NCBI RefSeq assembly: GCF_029168945.1 | Contig: NC_083609.1 | Span: 25,293,501 to 25,357,500 of the forward strand | Source of the DNA: Cannabis sativa | Taxonomy: Eukaryota; Streptophyta; Magnoliopsida; Rosales; Cannabaceae | Length of the DNA stretch: 64,000 nt | Direction of reading: 5' to 3' | Shown: piece by piece, positions 1 through 11,817 of the stretch | Layout: every line of letters starts with the position of its first letter | Position numbering within the stretch: the first letter of the stretch is position 1 | Position numbers and translations under genes: made by a program | The notes under the pieces: generated by a model | The model's database searches: none | Told to the model about the DNA's origin: nothing | Seen by the model: the letters and a program-made list of their open reading frames with translations, nothing else

Positions 1-106
1 GTTTATAGGGGCATATTTGTTAATTATGATACTTTGTATGGTTCAATTAATAAATATGATAAATGACAATATTATTTAATAATTATTTATAGTTATTAAA
101 TAGTTA
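1..106 (+). repeat. 5' LTR fragment of element A, truncated by internal deletion
   Basis: Near-identical to 5238-5343 in the 3' LTR of the same element. At 107 the similarity to the LTR stops and leader-like sequence begins. The last 660 bases of the LTR (including its TATAAATA box), the primer-binding site and roughly the first 290 bases of the leader are missing compared with element B. Confidence 0.85.
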
Positions 107-139
107 TGGAATGATACTTTGTCATTCCTACTTGCGATC

Positions 140-159
140 GCGAAATTGTCCGTACAATT
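140..159 (+). repeat. Leader hairpin with CCGT loop in element A
   Basis: AATTGT at 144-149 pairs with ACAATT at 154-159 around loop CCGT. The GCGATCGC palindrome lies immediately upstream. The homologous hairpin of element B at 40691-40706 has stem AACTGT/ACAGTT and the same loop, so one base pair has changed on both sides. Confidence 0.6.
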
Positions 160-984
160 CACAATTTTTTTGTTTTTCTTCGATTTTTCATGCTTTTTCA
201 TGGAATTAACTTCCGATTTTTGGTATAGTTTTGTATTTATACTATTACTATTCCTAATTCAATTCTAATTATCATTTTGAATTAATTTAATATTTTTTAA
301 ATTTAATTCAAGATATTAGTGTAATTTGAATTTGAATAGAATTAGTATCTATCTTCTTGCTTAAAAAATCTATCTTATTTTAAAATTTGATTATATCTTA
401 TCTTATTTTAAATTTAAAAATAAGATATTTATAATCATGTAATTTTTAAATGATATAAGATATTTTGCTAATTTTTTAAATTTTGTTATTTTATTTATTT
501 TGTTGTAAATTAATTTTATTAATTAATTTTGGGCCAACATTAAATTAGAATAATTTTTCCAGGATTAATTTTTTATTTTAACATGCATTTTCGAAAATTG
601 TATTCTTAAATACTTTAATTTTTCGAAATGCAATATATATTTATAGAAAATTAAATTTGAGTTGTAAATTAATTTAAATTAATTTTGTAACAACTTAAAT
701 TGATTATTTTTCTAAATATTTATTGGATTTTATTACTAAGATGGAAATAATTCATGTTATTTTCATATCCATCTAAGTAAAATTTATAAATATTAAATTA
801 AAATTTATATTTAGAATTTTTCATTCTAAATTGGAAATTTTAAATAAATATATATATTTAAAATAAATAAATTAAATAAAGAGAATCAAAGAAAATACAA
901 CTCACTTTAAATAATGAGCTTGAATATTATTAAGACATTCGATCTTCATTGTGGGTTTTACACCGCGTTTGTTTTAGTGAGTAA

Positions 985-1504
985 TCCTCCCTAATGGAGG
1001 AACGTTCATTAGCAATTTCGCACCGTTTAACCTCGCATGATAAGTAGTTTGTAAGTGTTTTGTATGGTATAGATCACCCTAATGGTGGCGACCATACTTG
1101 ACTTGCAAATTATGAAACAATGGTGGAAGCTCATAAGATAGAATTGCCTTGACTCTCGCCTAAACGGGACAACGCTGAATTCCAATCTTGATCGAATAAA
1201 AGGTTGCTAGAATGTTTAACATTTTAGACGAGCTGACAACTCTATTCAATGGATGATGCTTTGACTCTCGCCTAAACGAGACACTGTATCAGTTTGTTGA
1301 AAAACCTTGGAAATTATTTAGGATTGTATGTTTTAGTATTTTCACTTGTCATTCCTCCTTGCTATATGCTTATAATTTCTGAATTGTGTATGAATTTATA
1401 TTGAACCATGTTATTTTCTGTTATTAAGTTGTAGTTTAATTTCGAATCTTCATTGTTGGTCTAACATGTTTGTTTTTCTAATGAGATAAATCCCTAATGG
1501 ATTT
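985..1504 (+). repeat. Three leader hairpins with identical CTAAT loops, element A
   Basis: Hairpin 1 (985-1001) is TCCTCC-ctaat-GGAGGA. Hairpin 2 (1075-1087) is CACC-ctaat-GGTG. Hairpin 3 (1488-1504) is AAATCC-ctaat-GGATTT. The loop is constant while the stems differ and stay complementary. Hairpins 1 and 2 recur in element B near 43684 and 43769. The block also contains two copies of a GACTCTCGCCTAAACG motif about 110 bases apart. It looks like a structured retroelement leader RNA with a degenerate second copy from about 1430. Confidence 0.6.
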
Positions 1505-2199
1505 TCACCATTAGACATACATAATAGTGTAAGATCTCGAAAGATAAATATTGTATATGCAACATCTAGCTGTTCATCAATTGATGACACCTTAGACTAG
1601 TATTTTTACAATATGAAACAAGAAGATTACATAAATAAGATTACTTTGTCTTTCGCTAATCGAAGCATCGTTGGATTCTTATTTATAAACGAAATTATCC
1701 TAATTCCTCTTAGCTTATTCATTTCGAATTAGCTCCATAATATATCATTGGATGAATGGTCTATAAATCATTTCATGTCATTATATTTTCTCTTAAGAAA
1801 TTAAATGATGCATATGATTATAATCCCGAAATTCTATTCCCAATTGATATAAATCCTCAATCTTAGAAATCTCCTACTTGTATGGGCAAATCTGACTTAG
1901 AGTTTGTATTAGTAGTGCTGGTCCAAGATAGAATTACTCATAATATTTGGTATAAATTTAAGTCTTTGACTTTAATTTTAGATTCCAAATAGAAATTTTC
2001 TTATATTTCTAATTCCAGAATACAATACAGTTACACTTTTTCAAGTGTTTAATATCCATCTTCTATTAATGGATTAAAACTGTATGGAATATGAGTTAGG
2101 TATTCTGTGACCAGGATCCACTTGCAGTATTCTAAGAACTCTTTGATGTAACTAAACCTATGTCATCAAAAGACAGTACCACATGTTTTTTTAATCTAT

Positions 2200-4100
2200 G
2201 GCATTTGTATCTTGTTCATAGTGGATTTGACAAGATCAATCTCTGCAAAGAGTTAATATGCCTATATCCACTGAAAGTAGTTCATCTCATTCGGAGATGG
2301 ATGTACATTCAGGGGTGGATATGAGTTTTTCGTTGAATTCTTAAAACGATAACTCTAGATTATACCTTTTAGCAAAGAAATTTGAAATGTTTGAAAAATT
2401 TCATTAATTTCTAGCAATGGTTAAAACCATTAAGGTAAGTGGTTAAAGATCTTGCGAACTGATAGGGGTGGAGAAATAGTTAGTAGATATGCAGTTCAAA
2501 GATCATTAAATTGATTTTTGAATTATATCCAAACTTACCTCCCCAAAAATTTCGAGTTGCATGTTGATGATTAGTTAGTAGTCGTTGCCTAATTCCTTCT
2601 ATGGTGATACAATTTCAGAATGATGTAATGGTTGTATACTTAATGTAAATCATTACTAGATTCATGGATGACCTAATCAAAATCTTAAGAAAAGCTAGAA
2701 CCATTAACCATGGTTTGTTAGCTTTTCTAAGTGATTAGGGGTGGACCATCCCATTGTCAATAGATAAGAAAGTGTTTGTTCAAATAAATACTACTTTTCT
2801 AAGAAAATGACTAAGTCTGAAAAATAAGTAGCAAATAAAGGAGATATTTAATTCTTGATTCCAAAAGTGTTCTATCATCTTATATAACATATGATGATCC
2901 CACTGCCTCTGTTGTCTTGTCACAACCGAAGAGATCAATACCATTTAGTTTTCTTAGACATAATTCACGGTGCCTTGTCGTAGTGGGAGAGTTTCTAGGA
3001 ACTCACCTTCTTATGACTTGGGAGACACTAGTAATTAAAATCCATTGTGAGTTTAAACAAGTAATGGATTGTCAAGATAAGAAACTAAGAAGAAAGCCAA
3101 TAGAACTATGGTTTAATCCATTCACATGGAATAACCTAAAGTTTTCTATTACAAGGACATAAAAGGAAATTTTAGTTAATAAGTCTATTCTATGGACTTA
3201 ACAAACTTCCTGTTCCTAGTATTATAGGTTTGAGTTTATCTAAACCTATGGCTTGTGGTATACCTGGTAATTACTTACTCTAATGCAAGCAACTTACTTT
3301 AGTAAGATGCTGAAGCATTTTCTTTCTAATGGCAATCTATAGAAGCTTCACAACTTCTTAGGTATAGATTTTATTTATCTAAGGAAAAGTCTTAACTATT
3401 CCAGAAAAGATAAAGCCATGAAAGAATTTCTTATATCAACAGTGAGAGGTCTTAGATATGCTTTTGTATGCCTTAGACCAGACACCTGCTGTTGAGTGAG
3501 AGTAATGAGTAGGTATCAGATTAATCCAGGAGAAGAACATTGGAAGACAATCAAGTAAATCCTAAGATTAAGAAGAGGAACTATATGTTAGTCTATAAGG
3601 GTGTTTTTAAAACTCTTAGACTACACCATATCAGATTTCGAAATTTGCCTTTGTGCTAGAAAATCTTTCTGATAAGATGGTGGTTACTCTGGGGGTGGAA
3701 TAGTGATTTTGGAGAAGTGTAAAAACCTATCTGAAGTCTCTAGGTCTACCAGAGAGGGACTGAATGTTAAGGTTGCAGGAAAGGTACTTATTCAGTCTAA
3801 GGAAAGTTCTATACATTTTTGGCATCATTCCAAATTGCCTTAAACTACTAGTGTTAATTTCCTGATTAACCAAAAGTAGTTGCCAAAAGTATAGAATCCA
3901 GTATCCCAAGAGAGTAGACATATAGAGAGGAATTTCACATTATCAATGATTTTGTGATTAAAGGAAGAGTAATGGTGGAGAAAAGGTTGTGTTTAATTCA
4001 ACCTTTCAGATCCTATTACGAGGAGTTTACTACTACTACACTTGATTTGTATATCGAGGTGTTGAGATTATTTGTAACGCACTTTTTGTTTTATATTAGT
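2200..4100 (+). pseudogene. Heavily decayed Copia pol relic (RT/RNase H end) of element A
   Basis: No long ORF survives. Translating short pieces gives scraps that resemble the last part of Copia pol, for example a piece around 3480-3560 with the order expected just before RNase H (a short MSRYQINPG-like string) and FLGIDF-like residues near 3360. The same region occurs in element B (about 45300-46820), again decayed, with shared phrases such as GATAGGGGTGGAGAAA. The assignment rests on position and short similarities only. The gene is certainly non-functional here. Confidence 0.5.
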
Positions 4101-4113
4101 GCAAGTGGGAGTT
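4101..4113 (+). other. Polypurine tract of element A
   Basis: GCAAGTGGGAGTT lies directly before the TGTTGGG start of the 3' LTR, where plus-strand DNA synthesis is primed in LTR retrotransposons. The same tract precedes the 3' LTR of element B at 46827-46839. Confidence 0.75.
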
Positions 4114-6003
4114 TGTTGGGTTTTATGCCCTAAATAAAACTCATTTCAATATAATCAGATTTACTTATTAATATAGATCAGAAATAACATTTAATGTTGC
4201 ATGGTTCACATGATTTATTTCATGATTATATAATGTATAAATTCATCTGAAACCCTTTTCACATACTTGATCCTGTTTATTGTGCCGTCAACACATTGGA
4301 AAGTAAACATGACTATGTGGATAAAGTTTCCTAGATTTATCAGACATAGGGTTTTACTGATATGATAATCTACAACAAGAGTTTACTTGTATTTGGAGAA
4401 ATACTATGTTCTTTCTAGAACATTGGTTAAAGTAAAGCTCAGGTTGGATGCATGGAGTATGCATCGGAAGGGACCGATATTGAACTTTGACTTAGATTTA
4501 ATTAAACTTACCGTAAAATCTATTCAAGTCAATATCGCCTAGTTGATCCTAGATCAAATGATCTTAATCCTGTTATGATTAGGCTCAATCTTGAAAGGCT
4601 ATTCGTGTTCCTTGAATTGTTAGTTAAGCCTACTTTTAAGTCAGGGTGATACGTACTTTTTGGGAACACGGTAGTGCAATTGAGTGGGAGCGCTAGCATA
4701 AACATGGAATCTATAGCTTCTATCTGGCGAATAGTAAGCAAAGGATGATCACCTTCGAGCTTGACCAAACGAAAATAAATGGGGGAGATCTCATTTTACA
4801 TAAGCTGAAATATCATTTATACGGGGTCAAGTATTTTAAGGATAAAATACATAGTAGGGTGTTACGGTAATTTAATCCCTTTACTGTGTAGATCATTCAT
4901 ATAGAGGATAATTGATCACATTAGGATTATAACAATGGATAACTAATGATGTGTCTATATGGTGGAACATATAGAGCATTCTATATACTGAGAGTGCAAT
5001 TCTAAGTTCTATGCGTGGATTCAACGAAGAATTAATAAGTTAGTGAATTTTAGTGCTAAATTCTTGATCTACTTATTGGAAGCTCGGTTATATAGACCCA
5101 TGGTCCCCCCACTAGTTGAGATAATATTGCTTGTAAGACTCATGTAATTGGTTTTGATTAATCAATTATAATTCTCAAATTAGACTATGTCTATTTGTGA
5201 ATTTTTCACTAAGTAAGGGCGAAATTGTAAAGAAAGAGTTTATAGGGGCATATTTGTTAATTATGATACTTTGTATGGTTCAATTAATAAATATGATAAA
5301 TGACAATATTATTTAATAATTATTTATAGTTATTAAATAGTTAGAATTGGCATTTAAATGGTTGAATTAGGAAATTGGCATTTTTGAGAAAATCAGATAC
5401 AAAAGGTGTTAAAATTGCAAAATTGCAAAAAGCAAGGCCCAATCCATTAAAGGTATGGCCGGCCACCTATGTAGGTATTTTAAGTTGATTTTTTCATTAT
5501 TTTAATGCCATATAATTCAAATCTAACCCTAGTGGAATGCTATAAATAGATAGTGAAGGCTTCAGGAAAATTAGACTTTTCTTCTGAGACTTTCTGAATC
5601 AGAAAAACTGAGCCTTCTCTCTCTCCCTATCTTTAGCTGCCACTTCTTCTTTCTCTTCCTTTGAATTTCGAACTACCTTAGTGTATGAGTAGTGCCCACA
5701 CACATCAAGTGATACCTCAATCATAGTGAGGAAGATCGTGAAGAAAGATCATCAGCAAAGGAGTTTCAGCATCAAAGATTCAGAGAAAGAGATCCAGGTT
5801 CAGATATTGATAATGCTCTGCTACAGAAAGGAATCAAGGGCTAGATATCTGAACGGAAGGAGACATATTATTCCGCTGCACCCAATGTAAGGTTTCTTAA
5901 ACTTTATATGTGTTTAATTTATCGTTTTAGAAAGTTCTTATTTAGGATGTTAATAAACATACTTGTGAGTAGATCTAAGATCCTGGTAAAATAATTTCCA
6001 ACA
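4114..6003 (+). repeat. 3' LTR of Copia element A (1890 bp)
   Basis: Begins TGTTGGGTTTTATGCCC after the purine tract and ends AATTTCCAACA, with canonical TG...CA ends. A TATAAATA box is at 5541-5548. It is clearly related to the LTRs of element B (about 1.91 kb) and, in reverse, to the LTR at 62124-64000. Small ORFs within it, including an antisense one at 4529-4768, are not convincing genes. Confidence 0.9.
5541..5548 (+). promoter_or_regulatory. TATA box in LTR of element A
   Basis: TATAAATA sits about 460 bases before the LTR end. Equivalent boxes occur at the same relative place in B (39937-39944 and 48302-48309, plus strand) and F (62585-62592, minus strand), which supports it as the LTR core promoter. 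Confidence 0.7.
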
Positions 6004-7964
6004 GGCAAAGCTCCAGTCGCCTGACCTGGGTTGAGATGAGGCAACCGATTCTTGATCCACTCGTAGAGGTGTCCCAATCGGATTAGGTTTTTGATCTCAT
6101 CTTTGAGATTTTTGTATTCATTGGTGCTATGCCCAATGTCGTTATGATACTCGCATCTTTTGTTGGGGTCCCTCCGGGAACTATCCTTGTACAGAGGAGG
6201 CGGTCTCCGGTAGTGTGTATTTTGCCTAGTAGCAAAGTACACACGCTCTTGGGAGTCCGTCAACTCCGTGTATTGGGTGTATTGGGGAGTGTACCCTCTT
6301 TTTTGTCGCTTTTCCTCCGTCCGGGTGCTGCCTTTGGAGGACCTTTTGCTCCTCGAGCCCTGAGAAGGACCAGCCAGGCTGGCAGTTGGAGCGGAGTGCG
6401 AGGGGGCTTGTCCATTTATACCCGAGGGATTTCCAAAATGGGACGAAGCCGGGGCCAAGGCCTGGCCCTAGCTGTATCCGAGAGTAGCGGAGAATTGTAT
6501 GCCGCTCATTGGTGGAGCTGCAGTCGGGACAATACCCGACGGCTGGGTTTTGGGCATATACCCTGCTATCCCGGTGGGATAATATCCTCCATAGGCCACT
6601 ATTTGGGCCTCTTCAAGATTGATGTATTTTTGGACTCTCTTCTGGAAGTCCTGAAGGCTTGCAGCTCCTTCTTATTGTAGTTCGTTCCAGAATGGAGTCC
6701 CTGTAAGGATGCCTGCCTGGAGAAGGGCAAGCTGTTGTCCGTCATCAACTTTCTTGGTCTTCGAGGCTTCCTCTCGGAACCTCTTTATATAGTTCTTTAA
6801 GGTCTCCGTAGGCAGCTGCTTGATGTTAGTCAAGGCACTGACCTCCAGGTTAACCTTTCTTGCGGCGACAAACTGTCTCCGGAAGTTGGTCTGTAACTTA
6901 TTCCAACAGCCCACGGATCCTGGCTCCAGTTTCTTGAACCATTCCTCCGCGGACCCGCTTAGAGTAAGCGGGAAGCACAGACATTTTGCGTCATTGCTGA
7001 CTCTCATGACCGTCATGACACGGTTGAACCGCGACAGGTGGTCGCTTGGATCGGAGTTCCCGGTATAAGCTGCCATTTCAGGCATCTTAAAGTTCTTGGG
7101 GAGCTCTGCTTCCAGGATGTGCTTGGCACATGGCTCCCGGTCCTCACAGCCTGAGTCAGAGTCGTCGCCTTTCTGTCTCTGGGAGACTCGGGCGATATCT
7201 TTTCAGAGTATGGCAAGTTCCGCCATGATTCCTTCGTTGAACATTCCCGTGGAGACCGCGGGCCCGTATTTCTTTTGGTCAAGGTGATCCCGGAGGTCAC
7301 CTTGATTCCCATTGATTTGATTTCTCAAATCGACGGGAGGACATTTCTGTCCTCTTCTTCGTCCACCTCCGGGCTCCTGGTGCACGGAAACGCTTTTTCG
7401 GTCCTCTCGATCCTGAGGGCCAAGACCCCCTTTTTAGAGTTTGCCCCTCTGCGGACCTTTCCCTTTCGGGAAATTTGAGTGGACCTTTCGCGGATCCTGC
7501 GCCTTTTTCTTTCTCCCGGGGGTAGAAGTAGGGTTTTTCTTTTGGTTCCCTTCAGCGGGATACCTTATAGGGCTTGGTTCCCTAGATTTTTGCCGTTGGG
7601 TACTTGGCGAGGATTCCTCTGGTTCCTTTCCAAGTCCAGAAAACATGGCTTTGGGATGCACGTGGATGCCAACTGCCTCCATGGCTTTTTGCATGGCTAG
7701 CATTACCTCTTGCATCTTTTGGTTTTGTGCTTTTTGGGCTGTGATCTCAGCTTCATGATCGACAGATTTTTGTCTTAGAAGCACCAATTCCGAGTAGCTA
7801 CCGTCATCGTAGGCGTACTCATCGAGGTTTCCCTCATAATCATCATCAGGAATTCCTTCTTCTTCCTCGGAGCCCTCAGCTGCTCTTGAGGCTACGTCTT
7901 CCTCATTCGGGTCTTGAGCATTTTCTAGGGGGCGAGGTTGACGAGTGCTTCGAGTCTCCACCAT
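6004..7964 (-). pseudogene. Ty3/Gypsy gag pseudogene
   Basis: A start codon at 7964 (MVETRSTRQ) opens a frame that continues to 6004 without a frameshift, but is broken by stops at 7434, 7203, 6672 and near 6470. The N-terminus is acidic and charged. A retrotransposon gag domain occupies 7085-6680 (YTGNSDPSDHLSRF ... AEEWFKKL ... FRRQFVAARK). A CEYHNDIGHSTNEY motif followed by a helix, as in Tat/Ogre-type gag proteins, lies near 6150. The role would be to form the virus-like particle. The 3' part of the gene is removed by the LTR of element A. Confidence 0.85.
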
Positions 7965-8001
7965 TGTCGTAATGTATTGTGTGTTTATAGAAGCTTTCTT
8001 C

Positions 8002-8021
8002 AGCTCTCAATGAAAGCACCA
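8002..8021 (-). other. Primer-binding-site region of the Gypsy fragment
   Basis: Read on the minus strand, TGGTGCTTTCATTGAGAGC follows three bases after the LTR end. A TGG start close to the LTR is the usual form of a tRNA primer site, and this exact wording is common in plant Gypsy leaders. I cannot name the tRNA with confidence. Confidence 0.55.
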
Positions 8022-8024
8022 AAA

Positions 8025-8755
8025 TGTTGACCGAGGTTTTCAGCAACCAATAAAATAATAAGAAATTAAAGAGCTGTAAGAAATTAGGAGAAGGATTTTT
8101 TACGTGGTTGGGGCGTTAATGAGCCTTAGTCCACGAGTCTGTATATTTATGAGTGTGTTTAATACAGAGAATGTTCTTGATGAGTTTTTACTCTTCTTGC
8201 ACTTATGCAACCCAAAATTCTCGACCCCATTAATGAGCTTTGAGGGGGTATTTATAGTGTTTATGTGGGGTGATTCCCAGAATTATAGTACATGTATATC
8301 TGTAACTATCAATAAAGTTGGGTATTCCCAATGAATATACCATGGGTAATGCATGGTCAAATCCCTAGGTGCTGTAGGGATTTTATGTGGATTGTCCTTA
8401 TTGCCTTTTGACTGAAGTGATTATTCATAGTGTAGCCGTCATTAGACTTAAGTGATCATAGCCTTGTAGGTGCAGATTGGGGGTTGTGTCGTCAGACTTT
8501 ATTGCGTGTGGCAGTTCCAACACGCCTCCTGCCATGCGACATTAAATGCGAGTTGACTGTTCAGAGGAATCCTGACACTTCTCGGAGATTCTTTGATACC
8601 ACTTAGGCCTCCGGGAGCATAAAGGACTTCGTATGCCTTCTCTGGGAGGCAGATCCCGGATAACGTCTTTCTTTATAAGGACTTAGCTATTAATTTGAGT
8701 GTTAAGACCTTCGTGTCCACGTGTCCCTGTCTAGTTGGTCCACGTATATTGGGCA
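8025..8755 (-). repeat. LTR of the Gypsy fragment
   Basis: The plus strand starts TGTTGACCGAGG directly beyond the primer site. The far end is placed at GGGCA (8755), though 8766 is also possible because GGGCA is repeated there. The left boundary is good and the right one approximate. No second LTR is in the window. Confidence 0.6.
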
Positions 8756-8979
8756 AAATCAAGGGCAAAAATAACGATAATCATAATAAATAGTAAGAGT
8801 TTAAGGAGAAGAAAAGAACTATGATGAAGAACACTTCGAAGTCGCGATCTCTGTCTCTTCCTTGCTCTCTCTCTAAGTTTCTATCTCAATTTGGTAGCTC
8901 TAGGGTTCTCCAATTCGTAGGCTAAAATATTCCATTTATAGTGCTTGAAAAGATTGATGAATCCCCTTAGAATTAGGAG

Positions 8980-9011
<32 letters not shown>

Positions 9012-9548
9012 ATAAGTACGGTGCTATAGCTCCTAAGGCCTGGGCTATAGCGCCAATGAGATACTTCCCAAATAACCCACGTGCTAATTTTTTTTTTCTA
9101 GGCCTGCGCTATAGCGCCTAAAATCTGTGCTATAGCGCCCAACACCATTTTTCTTACTTTAGCTCGTTTCTCGACTCGGTTGCTCCTTGTTCCTGTCACT
9201 TGATTAGTATTTTGGTCATAACTTCTTCAACACAACTCAGAATTCGACAATTCAAGATGTTCCGTAAAGCTAAGAACTAGATCTAAAAGTTTCATGTTGA
9301 GCTCCAAGTCCAAATATGCCTCTAAGGTTGTCAAAATTTGTAATTAAGTTTTGCCTTGTAAAACCAAGCTCACCGACTTCCACTATTTTCTACCAAAATA
9401 TGCTAACCTCTAAATGACTCTAAATGCATGATTGGTCTTTAAAATATCCAAAACAATTAAAATTACACTAATCAATAATTTAAAGAATCAATTTAAGAAT
9501 ATTAATACATAAATTGATCATATTTATAAGATAAATATGGACTCATCA
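8756..9548 (-). repeat. LTR piece related to element D, with CTATAGC repeats
   Basis: It ends GACTCATCA just before a C-rich polypurine complement. The text AATTCGA..ATTCAAGATGTTCCG near 9240-9262 is nearly identical to element D's LTR near 22149-22173, so the piece is an LTR of a related family. It contains four copies of GCTATAGCGCC-like sequence (9022-9139), including the perfect palindrome GCGCTATAGCGC at 9106-9117. Confidence 0.55.
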
Positions 9549-10940
9549 AATTCTCCCACAGTTGACTCTTGTTCGTCCTCGAGTAAGTTAATGATAAAAT
9601 GAATTATACTTAAACAAATCGGTCTTTATGAAAAGTAATTTTGGTTTCAAAAATTATGCATCCACTTATAATTTCAAGAACATCCAAACACTTCAATCAT
9701 TAGAATTTTAACTTAAGATAATTACTTTTCAAACTCAATTTGTGTGTGTGTGTTCAATCAACTCACCAAACTACTAACATTCAAATTAATTCATACATGC
9801 CAACAATCAATGTTTATCTAAAAAAAATGTGTATTTCAATAAAAATTCACTCCATAAGCTTAACTATCAAACTCTTCTCCACTAATGTAATTACACACAT
9901 CTAAAGATCAATAGGACTTTATAGGCTTATAATGTAAGGCTAGGGTAAAAGGTAGATAAAGAAGGTTAATTTAGGCTCAAATCACACCATAGCATACATA
10001 TACAATATTCTCTCAAATAATTCCCATTTGTACTCCCCAATCACTTCCCTCAACAATTTAATATTGTATCTTTTTTTTTTTTCAGCATAAAACTTATTAT
10101 GTCCCCACACTTAAATTGTTTCAAGTATTCTTTTATTTTTCATTGATTTTTTTTTTTTTATGAAATACTTACAACTTATAAACATTCATTCTAAGAGAAT
10201 GATAATTTTTTTCTCATCATCATTTATACATAACCATCAATATTTTTCCCTCAACAAAATTCTCACACATTTACAAATACATAAAACATCAATATACTAT
10301 GGTGTGAAAAATGATGAACAAGGGATTTTCTTTTAGGCTCAAAGGTTATTGTATATGGTTAAAAAAACAAAATTTCAACATTTAGGCTCAACTTGGGTAA
10401 ACTAGAGAATTCACAAATAGGGTAGGCTTGAAAAGCTCAATCGATAAAAGAAAAGTTGCCTATATCATATCTCAAAATCATGTGTAATTTATCGATTTCG
10501 CCTCAAATGATTATCAAACATGTTATAGAGTGGTTGAGACTTAAAATCAAAAGTCAAACATGCATTTATCTTTCCAAACATTAGCAAATATGATAATTCA
10601 ATTGATGTGCAAAAATTAAAAAAAAAATTCAAGCTTGAGCAGTAATTAATCATGAGTTAAGTACACAAATCATGAGAATCTATCATTTTCTTAGAATTAT
10701 AACTATCACACAATCAAGAATTTCATCATCAATAAAATTATTTTACACAAGACCATGCATAAGACATCAAAGTAAACACACATCAAACACGAGCAATCAT
10801 TGTCAACTATTCAACCCACACTCACTAAAATTAAAGCAAGAAAAATTAATATAAACTAAAAAAATAAGTAGATAAACAACTAAACTACTAAGAAAAAAAC
10901 TAGATGGACATGACAGTTAATCTCCCCCACCCCCACACTT
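9549..10940 (-). other. 3' spacer of element E between two C-tract/hairpin modules
   Basis: No credible ORF. The spacer is bounded by a C-tract plus hairpin at 9550-9587 and another at 10921-10964. Phrases within it match element D's spacer at 22514-23690, for example TTCGCCTCAAAT near 10499 and 23353, and GTTAGGCT/AAGGCTAGGGTAAA near 9940 and 22840. A shared non-coding spacer in two elements with different coding capacity suggests a cis function or common ancestry. Confidence 0.55.
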
Positions 10941-11176
10941 AATATAAGTATTGTCCTCAAGACTCAATTAAATAAAATTAATGCAAAAAAAAAAAGAAAG
11001 GGTAAGAAAAACTCCCCTAAGTTTGCTTTGTTTTAACGTCATTAGCTTGACTGCATGTTGTGCTCATGTGGTCTTCACATCGGATCTTCTAACAAAGACT
11101 CATTCCTTATGTACCTATCAATGGAATCTAATACATTATACTTAATTACTACATCATCAAATTCCATTGTAGGTAT

Positions 11177-11602
11177 TCATGCTTTCATATCTAACTTCTT
11201 AGTAGTGGGTAAGAAGGGTCTCCCAAATAAAATTGATGTAGGATTGGGATCACTCTCATCTTCCATCTCAATTATGTAGAAATCACCTAGCATGACAAGT
11301 CTATAAGCCTGCACAAAAATATCTTCAACTATCCATGATGGATAAAGATTAGTCTGATTAGTCAATTGAATTAAAACATGAGTTTCTCTTAATGGACCAA
11401 GATTTAAAGAAGAAAAATTAGAATAAGACATAATATCAATAATTGCTCCTAAATCTATCATGCAATGATCAAACCTGGTTTTACTAATTGTGCAGTAAAT
11501 TGTACTTGTCTTAGGCAACACCTTTCTTTGGAGAACAACATTAACCTTCTCCCCCACACTTATTTTCTCACCACCATTCATCTTTTTCTCATTTGGACAC
11601 AA
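11177..11602 (-). pseudogene. Retropepsin-like protease domain of element E
   Basis: A 141-residue open stretch on the minus strand carries a degenerate aspartic protease core. CMIDLGAIIDIMSYSNF corresponds to the D-x-G active-site loop (here DLGA) with the hydrophobic strand after it, followed by SSLNLGPLRETHV and, near the end, ILFGRPFLPTTKK, which is the usual GRPFL end of Athila-type proteases. In such elements it cuts the Gag-Pol polyprotein. It lies downstream of gag in the expected order. Nothing resembling reverse transcriptase follows before the spacer, so this is a partial or decayed polyprotein gene. Confidence 0.75.
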
Positions 11603-11817
11603 CTCCTTAAGAATGTTAGCACGATGTGGTTCTTCTTTGATTACCTAAAGACATGAGATTTTTACCTCAACTTTCAAAAGAGTTTTAGAAATCTCCTTCA
11701 TGGGCTCCTCTTTCCTAAATTTTTTCAATCTACCTGGAAAAGGTGGAAGAATGGCATAAGTTGGTACAATTGGTTTGTATATTTTTCAGTGACGGTGGAT
11801 CAACTAAAGCAGAAGAT

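Larger units (their letters stand above)
1..6003 (+). mobile_element. Ty1/Copia element A, deleted and decayed, left end outside window
   Basis: Bases 1-106 match bases 5238-5343 of the element's own 3' LTR. The sequence then jumps directly into leader sequence that resembles element B from about 40675. Conserved leader blocks lie at about 900-1340, matching B at about 43610-44010. From about 2200 to 4100 there are decayed coding traces, then a purine tract and the 3' LTR (4114-6003). No gag ORF like that of B is present. The 5' LTR end with its TATA box and the tRNA primer site has been removed by the 5' deletion, so this copy cannot be transcribed normally or reverse transcribed. The right flank enters a Gypsy gag relic, so A appears to have inserted into that element. 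The left target duplication cannot be checked. Confidence 0.85.
6004..8755 (-). mobile_element. Ty3/Gypsy element fragment: gag relic, primer site and 5' LTR
   Basis: Read on the minus strand, this is an LTR (about 8755 to 8025), a primer-site-like sequence, and a gag gene that runs to 6004, where the LTR of element A cuts it. The pol part would lie left of the window or be lost. It is GC-richer than its surroundings. The gag domain, histidine/cysteine motif and leader resemble plant Tat/Ogre-type Gypsy elements by family knowledge. Confidence 0.8.

Noticed and set aside
2917..3162. 81-codon ORF in element A
   Set aside because: No clear motif and many neighbouring stops; treated as part of the decayed pol region.
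6129..6680. 183-codon plus-strand ORF
   Set aside because: Opposite-strand shadow of the Gypsy gag pseudogene, which shows recognisable gag motifs on the minus strand.
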